DNA of 64,000 nt from Paracoccus luteus (lineage in GTDB: Bacteria; Pseudomonadota; Alphaproteobacteria; Rhodobacterales; Rhodobacteraceae). The notes below the pieces were generated by a model. That model was not told the DNA's origin. It saw nothing but the letters and a program-made list of their open reading frames with translations, and made no database searches. Below are positions 9,830-19,004 of the stretch, piece after piece (positions within the stretch are counted from its first letter, which is position 1; each line of letters starts with the position of its first letter). Where the stretch lies: contig NZ_SDEA01000006.1 in the NCBI RefSeq assembly GCF_004522155.1, forward strand, positions 12,008-76,007. The letters run 5' to 3'. The translations under genes and the position numbers were made by a program.

Positions 9830-10303
9830 GTCGTTGCCGCAGTGACCGAGAATTCCCGCCAGGTCGCCGACGAGATCCAGTGCTAGCACGCCCTCGCCCT
9901 CCGGCACCGCCCGCACCTCCGAAATCATTCCCCGAAGAATCTCCGCTGCTTCCGCGCGGCAATTCGGTGTGTTCAGCGCGGCAATCAGGTCGTCCACCTT
10001 GCCCTCATACACGGTGGCCATCCTCGGATGCAGGAGCACCGCATCTTCCGCAGAACCTGCGAGTTCCGTCGTGATCTCCGCCTTGTGGATCTCGAGCGCC
10101 TGCATCGACGCCTTCATGCTGGGTTGGTACAGGCCATCGGCAATCGCAGTGATCATGTTGGCGATCTTGGCCTCGACTTGCGCGAGTTCGCGCTGGAGAT
10201 CTGCCAGACGCGCCCCACGCTCCCGGCGGAGAAGGGACTGTTCACGATGATACTCGGCCACGAACTCGCCCACGAGATCCGGGTGCATCAGCTTCTCCCG
10301 CAA
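9818..10303 (-). pseudogene. Serine recombinase, C-terminal remnant
   Basis: About 160 residues match the C-terminal part of large serine site-specific recombinases of the resolvase/invertase type. They run from GLREKLMHPDLVGEF through a long charged coiled-coil segment to LLHPRMATVYEGKVDDL and a C-terminal tail. The catalytic serine domain and the recombinase DNA-binding core are missing. Homology stops near 10303, where a divergent isochorismatase-like remnant begins. This is the only mobility gene I recognise in this patchwork, and it cannot be active. Confidence 0.8.
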
Positions 10304-10306
10304 TCC

Positions 10307-10939
10307 ACCGGTCCTGCTGCTGCTCGACCACCAGACCGGGCTGTTCCCGACCGTCAACGACATTCCCGTGGACGACCTGCGTCGGAACACGGTGGCGTTG
10401 GCGAAGATCGCCAAACTGGCCGGCATTCCGATCATCGTGACCGCGTCCGAGCCGAACGGCCCCAACGGCCCGATCATGGAGGAACTGGCCGAAGTGGCGC
10501 CGGACGCGATCAACGCCGGACAGCTGGGCGAGGTGAGCGCCTGGGACAAGCCGATTTCGTCGAGGCGACCGGGCGCAAGACCCTCATCATGGCCGGCGTC
10601 TGGACGAGCGTCTGCGTCGCCTTGCCGGCCCTGCAGGCCGAGGCTGACGGTTATAACGTGCTCGCGGTGATGGATGCCTCGGGCGATGTCAGCAAGCTGG
10701 CGGCGGACGCGGCGATGCTGCGGATGGCGGACGGAGGGGTCGAGTCCGTGACGACCAACACGATCCTCAGCGAGACCCACCGGACCTGGAAACGCCCGGA
10801 CGCGCCGCAGTGGGGCGAACTCTATGCCGAGCTGGTGCCGGAATACCAGTCGGTGGTCGAGAGCTACACGCGCGCGCAAGCGGCCGCTGCCCCCGCCGGG
10901 GAACAAGGCCGCAGGCGGCCAGCAACTCTGGCCCGGTGA
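10307..10939 (+). pseudogene. Isochorismatase/YcaC-family hydrolase, truncated and frameshifted
   Basis: The first part (from 10311) reads LLLLDHQTGLFPTVND then PVDDLRRNTVALAK, and the second part, in another frame, reads DFVEATGRKTLIMAGVW then TSVCVALPALQAEADGYNV. Together they match YcaC-like cysteine hydrolases, including the catalytic Cys in TSVCVA. The two parts are out of phase at about 10553 (one base lost or gained), and the true start is lost at the junction near 10305. The C-terminal half is well preserved to the TGA at 10937. Function is lost unless the shift is a sequencing error, and even then the 5' end is absent. Confidence 0.8.
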
Positions 10940-10945
10940 TCGGCC

Positions 10946-10973
10946 ATGGAGGCCGCCCTCCGGCGGCCTCCAT
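10946..10973 (+). terminator. Perfect 12-bp inverted repeat after the isochorismatase remnant
   Basis: ATGGAGGCCGCC (10946-10957) and GGCGGCCTCCAT (10962-10973) form a perfect 12-bp stem with the 4-base loop CTCC. It starts 6 bp after the stop codon, so it probably ended the original transcript. There is no T-run after it. Confidence 0.6.
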
Positions 10974-11001
10974 CATTCATGAAAACCAAGGAGAGAGTGC
11001 C

Positions 11002-11889
11002 ATGTGCTTGTTCAACGGAATCTCGCCGCTGGCGGTCGCGCTCGCCGCGGTCACTGCGGTGTCCGCCGCCCACGCACAGGGCCAGCAACCCGCCGACCTC
11101 GTGGTCATCAACGGCAAGGTCCATACCGTCAACGAAGACCAGCCCGAGGCGAGTGCCTTCGCCGTAAGGGACGGCCTGTTCGTTGCGGTCGGAAATTACG
11201 ACGCCAGGACGCTCGAGGACGAACAGGGCGTCAATGTATTGTATCTCACTCTCGGCGCTCTGCGCTGGGTCGATCCGAACGACAGGAAGAACACCCGCCG
11301 CGCCCCGCTGCTGCTGATCCCCGTCGCTCTGGAGCGCGGGACGGCGGGCGAGCGTTTCCGGCTGAGGGCGCGGCCCGAGGATTTCGCGGCGAACCTGTCG
11401 CTCGAGAACTTCCTGGACCGGCTGCATGGCATCCGCCTGCCCGAGGTGGAGCCGAGCGAAGGCTTCGATCTTTCGGCATATCTCGAAAGCGTCGAAACAG
11501 CCGTTGAAGGGAAGGACGGATGGGGCGTCGAGCGCGATGTCATCGTGCTGAGCTTCTTTTCCTTTGCCAAGTTCATGATGTATCGCGGCCTCGATCCGGC
11601 CAACTGGCCCGCGGACGCCCCTTTGACCGGGCGTCCTCTGCTCAAGGGCCTTCTCGCAGATGGCTTCGAGCGCGGAGAACCGCTGGTTCCGGACGATGTG
11701 CCGATCGACCCGATCATTTCACCGGCCGAGATGCACCACATTCTCGACAGCGACAGTTCGCAGACGCTCGCCGTCCACGAGGTGCGCCGGGGGCGCAACC
11801 TGGTCATTCAGGGCCCGCCGGGAACCGGAAAGAGCCAGACGATTGCCAATCTGCGTGGTAAAGGGGATAGGGGCGGTCGCCGTTGCTGA
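11002..11889 (+). pseudogene. Chimeric open frame: amidohydrolase start fused to DUF4011-helicase fragment
   Basis: A good ribosome site (AAGGAGAG) precedes the ATG. Residues 1 to about 68 are a signal peptide (ending near SAAHAQ) and the opening of a YtcJ-like amidohydrolase (DLVVINGKVHTVNEDQPEA, then FAVRDGLFVAVG). From about 11205 the sequence switches in frame to an internal piece of a large DUF4011-type superfamily-1 helicase: EQGVNVLYLTLGALRW, APLLLIPVALERG, and then the Walker A loop GPPGTGKSQTIANL near the end. The frame stops soon after at 11887. Neither parent is complete: the amidohydrolase lacks its metal site and the helicase lacks everything after Walker A. The 295-residue product would be a signal peptide on a helicase fragment, so function is unlikely. 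Confidence 0.75.
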
Positions 11890-12064
11890 AAACGGCGTCG
11901 AGGACGAGATGGGACATGAAGGATGGCGCGCCCTCGGCGCGGTCGCGCGCCTCCGCGGCAGGCGACATGGTGACCGACCGGGATCTTATCTCGGGCTCTT
12001 ACGTAGGCGGCCGTTGTCGGCGTGCTGCCGTTGATGCTGGCGATTGTGTTCGAGCATTGCGTCA

Positions 12065-12823
12065 ATGCCGAGCCAACTCCTCAGTCACAGTCACGGCCGA
12101 GAACGCGACCTTGTCGACATCGATCCTGACTCGGCGACCTTCCTGCCGCCGGTCGCGCATCCCGAAAAGATCGTCTGCGTCGGCCTGAACTATACCGATC
12201 ATTCGGCCGAAAGCGGCTTCGAGCAGCCGGCGTATCCGACCCTGTTCGGGCGCTTCAACTCCAGCCTCATCGGCCACGGCGCGCCGATCCTGCGCCCCCA
12301 TGTTTCCGAGCAGCTCGACTATGAAGGCGAGCTTGTCGCCGTGATCGGCAAGTCGGCCCGCGACGTCAGCGAGGCAGAGGCGCTGAACCATGTCGCCGGC
12401 TACTCGATCTTCAACGACGGCTCGATCCGAGACTATCAGTTCAAGTCGCCGCAATGGACGGCGGGCAAGAACTTCGACAACACCGGCGCCTTCGGCCCGT
12501 ATTTCGTGACCGCCGACGCGCTGCCTGAAGGCTGCAAGGGGCTGAAGCTCGTCACCCGCCTGAACGGCGAGACGGTGCAGAGCGCGATGATCGACGACAT
12601 GGTGTTCTCGGTCGCGCAGATCGTCTCGATCTGCTCGCAGTTCATGACGCTGGAACCCGGCGACGTGATCGTGACCGGCACGCCCTCAGGCGTGGGCCTG
12701 GCGCGAAAGCCGCAGTTGTTCATGAAGGATGGCGACGTCTGCGAGGTCGAGATCGACCAGCTTGGCGTCCTGTCCAACCCGATCCGCGACCGCGCGCGTC
12801 CGGCGCTGGCGAAATCGGCCTGA
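12065..12823 (+). CDS. Fumarylacetoacetate hydrolase family protein, probably 5'-truncated
   Basis: The protein matches the FAH superfamily from about residue 20 onward: FLPPVAHPEKIVCVGLNY, the metal-site stretch QLDYEGELVAVIGK, and the TGTPSGVGLARKP loop that closes the active site. Relatives usually have about 40 more residues at the N terminus. Here the first residues after the ATG at 12065 do not look family-like, and no ribosome site is visible, so the 5' end may have been lost in the adjoining patchwork. Members hydrolyse or isomerise acylpyruvates in aromatic breakdown. It is followed 22 bp later by a dioxygenase gene, which supports a ring-cleavage role. Confidence 0.8.
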   Translation: MPSQLLSHSHGRERDLVDIDPDSATFLPPVAHPEKIVCVGLNYTDHSAESGFEQPAYPTLFGRFNSSLIGHGAPILRPHVSEQLDYEGELVAVIGKSARDVSEAEALNHVAGYSIFNDGSIRDYQFKSPQWTAGKNFDNTGAFGPYFVTADALPEGCKGLKLVTRLNGETVQSAMIDDMVFSVAQIVSICSQFMTLEPGDVIVTGTPSGVGLARKPQLFMKDGDVCEVEIDQLGVLSNPIRDRARPALAKSA

Positions 12824-12845
12824 CATCCATCTCGGGGAGGAAGCG

Positions 12846-13850
12846 ATGACTGCGATTACCGGAAAAGTGGGCGTCACCAAGCGTCCCGGCGAACTCGGCA
12901 TCCACTCGATGGACACCTTCAACATGATGGTGCCCGACCTGAAGGTGGCCGAGGATTTCTACCGCTCCTTCGGGCTGGATGTGCGCGAGGAAGGGCAGGG
13001 GCTGGGGATCTACACCTTCGGCTCGTCCCACCGCTGGGCCAGCCTTGCCGAGGGTCCGCGCAAGAAGCTCAACCACCTGAGCTTCGCGGTGTTCGAGGAG
13101 GATTTCGAGCCGATCCGCAAGCGCATCGAGCGGAACGGCGTGCGCATCATGGATGCCCCGCGCGGCTATTGCTACGACTCGAACGGCTTCTGGTTCCAGG
13201 ACCCGTTCGGGATGAACATCGAGATCAAGATCGCCGAGAAGTCCTCGCCAAACGAAAAGATGGACTTCACCACGCAGTCCTGTCCGCCTGGGCAGATGGG
13301 CTCGGTCTCCCGAACGAAGGCGCTGAAGGTGCAGCCCAGGCGGCTGGCGCATATTCTGGCGTTCACGCCGTCGGTGCCCGAGTCGATCGAGTTCTATTCC
13401 CGCAACCTGGGCCTGCGTCTGTCGGACCGGCAGGGTGACGGGATCTGCTTCATGCACGGTATCCACGGTTCGGACCACCACCTGATCGCCTTCGCCAAAT
13501 CATCTGCGCCGGGTCTGCACCACTGCTCGTGGGACGTCGGCGGCGTCAATGAAATTGGCCTTGGCGCCTCGCAGATGGCCGACAAGGGCTATCAGAAGGG
13601 CTGGGGGCTCGGCCGGCACGTGCTGGGGTCGAACTACTTCCACTACGTCAAGGACCCGTGGGGCAGCTATTCCGAGTACTCGGCCGACATCGACTATATC
13701 CCGGCCGATCAGGACTGGAACGCGGGCGACTATCCGCCGGAGGACGGGATTTATCTCTGGGGCCCCGAGATCCCGCAGGATTTCGTCTTCAACTATGAGG
13801 CGGCAGACGCCGACCGGGTCACACCGGGCGCGGTTGCGGGCGCCGTCTGA
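12846..13850 (+). CDS. Glyoxalase-fold (VOC) extradiol dioxygenase family protein
   Basis: The 334-residue protein has two vicinal-oxygen-chelate modules, as in catechol 2,3-dioxygenases: residues about 20-140 (from MDTFNMMVPDLKVAEDFYRS) and about 165-300. The second module carries likely Fe(II) ligands, with His in RRLAHILAF, His in GLHHCSWDV and Glu in GSYSEYSADIDY. The start has a clear GGGGAGG ribosome site. The gene sits directly after the FAH-family gene, as in meta-cleavage pathways where ring opening is followed by hydrolysis. The natural substrate cannot be read from sequence. Confidence 0.85.
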   Translation: MTAITGKVGVTKRPGELGIHSMDTFNMMVPDLKVAEDFYRSFGLDVREEGQGLGIYTFGSSHRWASLAEGPRKKLNHLSFAVFEEDFEPIRKRIERNGVRIMDAPRGYCYDSNGFWFQDPFGMNIEIKIAEKSSPNEKMDFTTQSCPPGQMGSVSRTKALKVQPRRLAHILAFTPSVPESIEFYSRNLGLRLSDRQGDGICFMHGIHGSDHHLIAFAKSSAPGLHHCSWDVGGVNEIGLGASQMADKGYQKGWGLGRHVLGSNYFHYVKDPWGSYSEYSADIDYIPADQDWNAGDYPPEDGIYLWGPEIPQDFVFNYEAADADRVTPGAVAGAV

Positions 13851-14232
13851 CCGACGGCGCGCGGCAAAAGGGGACAGCGCGGGAGGGCATAACCCTTTCG
13901 GCACCACTCCCTTCGCCCTGTTGCGAAAACCACGGGTTGAGAAGGCAATGCCGGCCTGAGCGCGAGCCGCGATAACGGTCAAGGGCAGCGCAAGTGTCCA
14001 GGTCGCGTCGGACCGGAAGCGGCTGCCCCCGGACAGCCCCGTGCTTTCCTTTCAGCAATCCATCGCGTGCGGGTCCACATTTAACGGCGCTGAATGCAAC
14101 GGCAATGCTGCGGTAACGGGCGCCGCAACGGCCCGCCTGTCAGCGGTGAGCGTCAGGTTTGTTTGACGGCACCGCCAGCGTGGGCAACATGAGCATGGTC
14201 AATCCCAATTCGCCGATGGCAGAAGAGATCGC
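13851..14232. other. Intergenic region before LysR gene, no gene seen
   Basis: This 382-bp stretch has no open frame with a family match on either strand. It should hold the promoter of the LysR gene. I see no repeat or strong hairpin. Confidence 0.4.
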
Positions 14233-15159
14233 GTGAAGCTGAACCAGATCAGGGATATCATCGCGACAGCCGACGCCGGCAGCTTGCGGGCTGCCGCGCG
14301 GCATCTGGGGGTCACGCAGCCTGCCATCACCCGCAGCATCCGGGAGCTGGAGCAGGAGTTGGGCGTGCCCCTGTTCGAGCGCCACCAGTTCGGCATGCAG
14401 CCCACCGCCATGGGCCAAGTGATGCTGAGGCGTGCCCGCGCCATCCAGGAAGAGTTGCGCCGCGCCCGCGAGGAAATCGGGCAGTTGAAGGGCGAAATGA
14501 CCGGCGACGTGCGCGTGGCCATGTCGGCGATTGCGACATTCGCGCTGATGCCGCAGGCAGTCCGGGCGTTTCGGAACGCGCATCCCCGTGCAGTGCTGAA
14601 ATTCGTCGAAAGCTTCTATCAGCCCATCGAGGTCCAGCTGCTGAACGGCGAGATCGACTTCTTTGTCGGTCCATTCGCCGATCCGGGCCGGGGCAGCCGC
14701 GTCACCTCGGAAACCCTGTTCCAGAACCGACGCATCGTGATCGCGCGCAAGGGGCATCCGCTGGCAGGCGCCGCCTCGATCCGGCAGCTGACTGGGGCGG
14801 AATGGGTCAAGCAGGCTCTGCACGACCGCGAAAGCGAGGGCGATTTCGACCGCCCGTTCATCCAGCACGGGCTGCCTCAGCCGAAAGTGGTGATGCACAC
14901 GACCTCGGCCACGGCCACGCTTCTGGCCGTGGCCAACAGTGACCTGCTGACCTCGGTGCCCCGGCAGATACTGACCGCGCCGATTTCGGCCGACCTGTTC
15001 GATGTCATTCTCGTGCGCGAGGATATCGCTGCCGCACCCATCTGCCTCGTGCGACGGATCGACCTGTCGCTTACCCCGCTGGCGGAATACCTGTTCGACC
15101 TGTTCCGCCGCGCGGGACTGCGATACGGCCGCGCGGCGGAGGAGGGTGCTGCAACCTGA
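14233..15159 (+). CDS. LysR-family transcriptional regulator
   Basis: The 308-residue protein has the LysR winged helix at residues 2-60 (GSLRAAARHLGVTQPAITRS), a linker helix rich in Arg and Glu, and a periplasmic-binding-like effector domain from about residue 90. Start is GTG at 14233; no other start keeps the helix-turn-helix intact. It is divergent from the broken FAD monooxygenase gene beyond it and follows the FAH/dioxygenase pair. A role in controlling aromatic breakdown is likely, but the effector is unknown. Confidence 0.9.
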   Translation: MKLNQIRDIIATADAGSLRAAARHLGVTQPAITRSIRELEQELGVPLFERHQFGMQPTAMGQVMLRRARAIQEELRRAREEIGQLKGEMTGDVRVAMSAIATFALMPQAVRAFRNAHPRAVLKFVESFYQPIEVQLLNGEIDFFVGPFADPGRGSRVTSETLFQNRRIVIARKGHPLAGAASIRQLTGAEWVKQALHDRESEGDFDRPFIQHGLPQPKVVMHTTSATATLLAVANSDLLTSVPRQILTAPISADLFDVILVREDIAAAPICLVRRIDLSLTPLAEYLFDLFRRAGLRYGRAAEEGAAT

Positions 15160-15168
15160 CGGACCCTC

Positions 15169-16580
15169 TCAGGCGGCGGCCACTGCACGGCGGCCGAGCA
15201 GCCGTTCCAGCACGTCGCGCGATGGCGCGCGATCGCCGCGCCAGGCCACGTGTTGATCGGGCCGGATCAGCACCAGCGGCGCCTGATAAAGCCCAGCCAG
15301 CCGGTCGTCCTGCGGCGCCAGGACCGTCAGCGGAATGTCTTCCGCCTCGATGGCCGAACGCGCCGCGTCGATCTGCGCCGGATCGGCGTCACGCGTCACC
15401 AGCAGCGTGAACCCTGCCCCGAAATGGTCGTAAAGCGACGATCCGTCGGCCAGCCAGCAATGCGGCGCGATGCAGCCCGGTGTCGCCGAGGGGGTGTAAT
15501 CCAGCGAAGGCCGCCAATCCTTTTGCGTGCCATCATCCGCAATCGCGGGCGAATCGCGGTAACAATACCCAAGCACCACGCCGCGGGCATAGAATTCGGC
15601 CGCCTTGTGGCGGCGCACCATTTCGGCCGCCTCGACGCGCGCCGCCTCTCCCTCGGGCGTATCGTCCTCGAGATGCGGCAGGATCAGCTGGTTTGCAAGA
15701 ATGGTATGGTTCGCCTCGGCGGCGTCCAGAACCAGTTGCGCCGTTTGACGGCGTTCCACCTCATAGCTGTCCAGCAGCGAAGGGCCCGCCCAGCCCAGCA
15801 GCACGGCAGCCAGCTTCCAGCCCAGATCAACCGCATCGCCCACGCCCAGAAGCATTCCGAAGCCGCCGAAGGGTGGGGGCAGATGCCCGGCATCACCTAT
15901 CATGAACGCCCGGTCGCGCCTGAAACGGTCGGCCAGAAGCTTGCTGGCGACCCATTCGTCCGAACTCAGCACCTCGATCTCGGTGTCGATTCCGGTTGAT
16001 GTCCGAATCATCTCCTCGGCCTCGGCGGGCGTTGGCTTTTGCGCCGATCCGATGGCGGTGGGCATGAAGAACCACAGGTCGCCCTGGTCCATCGGCCCGA
16101 TCAGGCTGGGCATGTCGGGGTTGATCTGCCAGAACATGATGCCATCGCCATGCGGATGCGCCTTGGCCAGACCGGCGCGCGGAAGATGATGTTGAGGTTG
16201 CGCGACAGCCCGTAGGTGCCTTCCATCTTCGCGCCGATCGCCTCGCGCACGGCGCTGCCGGACCCATCGGCCCCGACCAGGTAATCGGCCGCAAGCGTCC
16301 AGTCGCTGCCGCTTTCGGCGTCGCGGACGCTGACCGTCACGCCGTCAGGTCCGGGCTGATAGCCGGTGAAGGTCTGGCCGTACAGGATCTCAACCCCCGG
16401 CAGGCTCAGCGCGTGGTCGATCAGCACCCGTTCCAGCTTGTATTGCGGGATCCACTGGCCGTGTTCCGAGAAATGCTCGTTCCGTTCGGCCTTGCAGTCC
16501 AGCGCATGTTCGAACCGGTGCAGCAGGTGCCCGCCCAGCCGCGTCACAAAGGTCACATGGCTGGGATAATCAACCCCAGT
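15169..16580 (-). pseudogene. FAD-dependent aromatic monooxygenase, 5'-truncated and frameshifted
   Basis: This is a PHBH-fold flavin monooxygenase like those hydroxylating 3-(3-hydroxyphenyl)propionate. Visible are the DG motif (GADGSGSAVREAIG), the GD motif (FMIGDAGHLPPPFGGFGM) and a C-terminal thioredoxin-like domain. Two defects are clear. A base is missing near 16172, moving the frame from IIFRAP to LAKAHPHGDGIMFW. The first ~100 residues, including the N-terminal GxGxxG Rossmann motif, are replaced near 16580 by an aceE fragment. Even if the frameshift is a read error, the flavin-binding N terminus is gone. Confidence 0.85.
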
Positions 16581-18243
16581 TCGGGATGGTCGAGGCGGTC
16601 AGATGGCTCGTGCCGTCCTGATGCTGCAATCCCTCGCCCGACAGGGTCGTGCGCCCCGCGGTGGCGCCCAGAAGAAAGCCGCGCGCACGCTGATCGGCGG
16701 CAGCCCAGATCAGATCGCCGACCCGCTGGAAGCCGAACATCGAGTAATAGATGTAGAAGGGCAGCGTCGGGGTGTCATGCACGCTATAGGAGGTGGCGGC
16801 AGCCGCCCAGCTCGAGATTGCGCCCGCCTCGGTGATGCCTTCCTCCAGAAGCTGGCCGTTCGCCGCTTCCTTGTAGAACATCATCGACCCGGCGTCCTCG
16901 GGCTCATAGAGTTGCCCCTTCGGGGAATAGATGCCGACCTGCCGGAACAGGTTGTCCATGCCGAAGGTGCGCGCCTCGTCAGCCACGATTGGCACGATCC
17001 GCGGCCCGAAGGTCTTGTCCTTCAGCAGTCCCCCCATCATCCGCATCGCGGCCATGGTGGTGGACATCTCCTTGCCGTCGGCCTCGATGGCAAACTTGCC
17101 GTAGGTGGAAAGTTCCGGCGGTGCCGTGCGCTTGTCATCAGAGATGCCTGCCTGCCGCTTGGGGAGCCTGCCGCCCAAGCTCGCGCGCCGTTCGCGCAGA
17201 TAGGTCATCTCGGGGCTGTCGTCGGCGGGCTTGTAAAACTTCAGCCCTTCAAGATCGCCCTCGGCCAAAGGCAGGTTGAACCGGTCGCGGAAGGCGACCA
17301 ACGCCTCCATGTCCAGCTTCTTGGACTGATGCGCGGTCATCCGGCTTTCGCCGGCATTGCCCATTCCGTAGCCCTTCTTGGTCTTTGCCAGAATGACCGT
17401 TGGACGGCCCTTGTGAGCCTTGGCAGCGGCGAATGCGGCATGGAGCTTGCGGAAATCATGGCCGCCGCGCTTCAGCGCGTGGATTTCCGCGTCCGTCAGG
17501 TGGGCGACCAGATCGCGGGTTGCCGGATCGGCGTCGAAGAACCTTGCGCGGTTGTAGTCGCCGTCCTTGCTGCCCAGATTCTGATACTGGCCGTCCACGG
17601 TGTCGGCAAAGCGGCGCAGCAGGGCCAGATCCTTGTCACGGGCGAAAAGCCCGTCCCATTCCGACCCCCACAGCACCTTGATGACGTTCCAGCCGGCGCC
17701 GATGAACAGGCTTTCCAGTTCCTGAATGATCTGACCGTTGCCGCGCACTGGCCCGTCCAGCCGCTGCAGGTTGCAGTTGACGATGAAGGTCAGGTTGTCG
17801 AGGTTCTCGCGTGCCGCCAGCGTTAGCCCTGCAATCGATTCCGGCTCGTCCATCTCGCCATCGCCGAACACGCCCCAGACATGGCGCCCGGCCGTGTCGG
17901 CCAACCCGCGCCCTTCCAGATAGCGCATGCATCGCGCCTGGTAGACCGCGCTGATCGGCCCGTGGCCCATCGAGCCGGTCGGAAATTGCCAGAAATCCGG
18001 CATGAGCCAAGGGTGCGGATAGGAGCACAGGCCATTGCCGCCGACCTCCTGACGATAGTTGGCAAGCTGCTCCTCGCTCAAACGGCCTTCCAGAAAGGCG
18101 CGGGCATAGACGCCAGGGGCGGAATGGGGCTGGAAATAGACCAGATCGCCACCGAAGTCCTCGGTCTTCGCGCGGAAGAAATGGTTGAAGCCCATCTCGA
18201 AGATCTCGGCCGCGCTGGCATAGCTCGCGACATGGCCGCCCAG
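16570..18243 (-). pseudogene. aceE: Internal fragment of pyruvate dehydrogenase E1 (aceE)
   Basis: About 555 codons match the homodimeric pyruvate dehydrogenase E1 (AceE, normally near 885 residues), from GGHVASYASAAEIFEMGF to LQHQDGTSHLTASTIPN. The TPP-binding motif is present (GDGEMDEPES followed by NCN), as is the QVGIYSPKGQLYEPED segment. Roughly 105 N-terminal and 230 C-terminal residues are missing. Both ends stop inside conserved sequence and abut unrelated gene remnants, with no stop codon inside the fragment until the stop created at the left junction. The reading frame is otherwise undamaged, suggesting a recent event. It cannot make a working E1. Confidence 0.88.
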
Positions 18244-18244
18244 T

Positions 18245-18511
18245 GTTCATCTGAGCGGTGCTGCCGACACCAAGGCGGGCTACATGCAGGGCTTCCGCGA
18301 AAAATACAGCTTCCGCGATGTGAAACGGGACGATCTGAACATCCGGCTGTTCGGCGACGTCGCTGTGATGACCGGACCGCTGACACAACGGCTGATAGTG
18401 CGGGAAACCGGCGAGGTGATGGAGGTGCGTGCCTTCACGACCCAGGTCTGGCACCGCTCGGGCGAAGGTTGGGTGATGAACACCTGCCACAACGCACCCC
18501 TGAAGGTCTGA
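18245..18511 (+). pseudogene. SnoaL/DUF4440-like protein, C-terminal fragment
   Basis: About 88 codons read HLSGAADTKAGYMQGF and continue through LNIRLFGDVAVMTGPL to WHRSGEGWVMNTCHNAPL. This is the second half of a nuclear-transport-factor-2-like (SnoaL/DUF4440) domain. The N-terminal half is lost at the aceE junction near 18243. Small NTF2-like proteins often accompany aromatic monooxygenases and dioxygenases, which fits the neighbours. Confidence 0.65.
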
Positions 18512-18528
18512 AGTGCTGGGCGGCTGAT

Positions 18529-18750
18529 TCAGCCCGTCGCGCCTGCCCACAGCTTCAATGCCCTGTCCAGCCCGCCGGGATTCCGGCCGGTCGGGTCGCG
18601 CCACAGGACATGGCCATCGGGCCGAACCGCAACGGCGCCCCGATCTCCGATCCCCAGCAGATGGGCCGCCGAAGGGCCGAAATCATGGCCTTCGGCGCCG
18701 ATCAGCCGGATGGTGAGAGGAACACCGGAATGCTGTTCCATCGCCAGGGC
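18529..18750 (-). pseudogene. C-terminal scrap of a second FAD monooxygenase
   Basis: About 70 codons resemble the thioredoxin-like tail of phenol or chlorophenol hydroxylases: PLTIRLIGAEGHDFG, then AVAVRPDGHVLWRDP and DRALKLWAG before the stop. The catalytic domains are absent, and the frame upstream of about 18750 has no family resemblance. It converges on the SnoaL-like fragment with a gap of 17 bp. Confidence 0.55.
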
Positions 18751-19004
18751 ACCAGCGCCCGCAGGTTTCCCCGGCGCAGCCTGCGCCGCTCGGGGCGGAC
18801 TGCCAGCCTTGCGGCATCGCCAGATGGTTTGGCGGCGATCGGGCGTATCGCGCGGTGGACGCCTCTCCCAGCCCTGTGGAAAGGCCTTTTGACCCTGCAT
18901 CGAACGAGGCTGGAAACAGGTTCTCTTGTCATGCCATCAGTTTTCGTTGCTGGACGCTGATGCGCCATTCGGGCTCCTCTCGCAGGATATCGAGGGAGGA
19001 TATG

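Noticed and set aside
9633..9962. Minus-strand 109-codon frame overlapping the recombinase remnant
   Set aside because: The recombinase frame has the family match; this one has none and an Arg/Gly/Ser-rich start.
11930..12060. Minus-strand piece resembling the SAF domain of altronate dehydratase (ARDKIPVGHHVACR)
   Set aside because: Only about 20 residues match before the frame loses resemblance; too short to list as a gene remnant with confidence.
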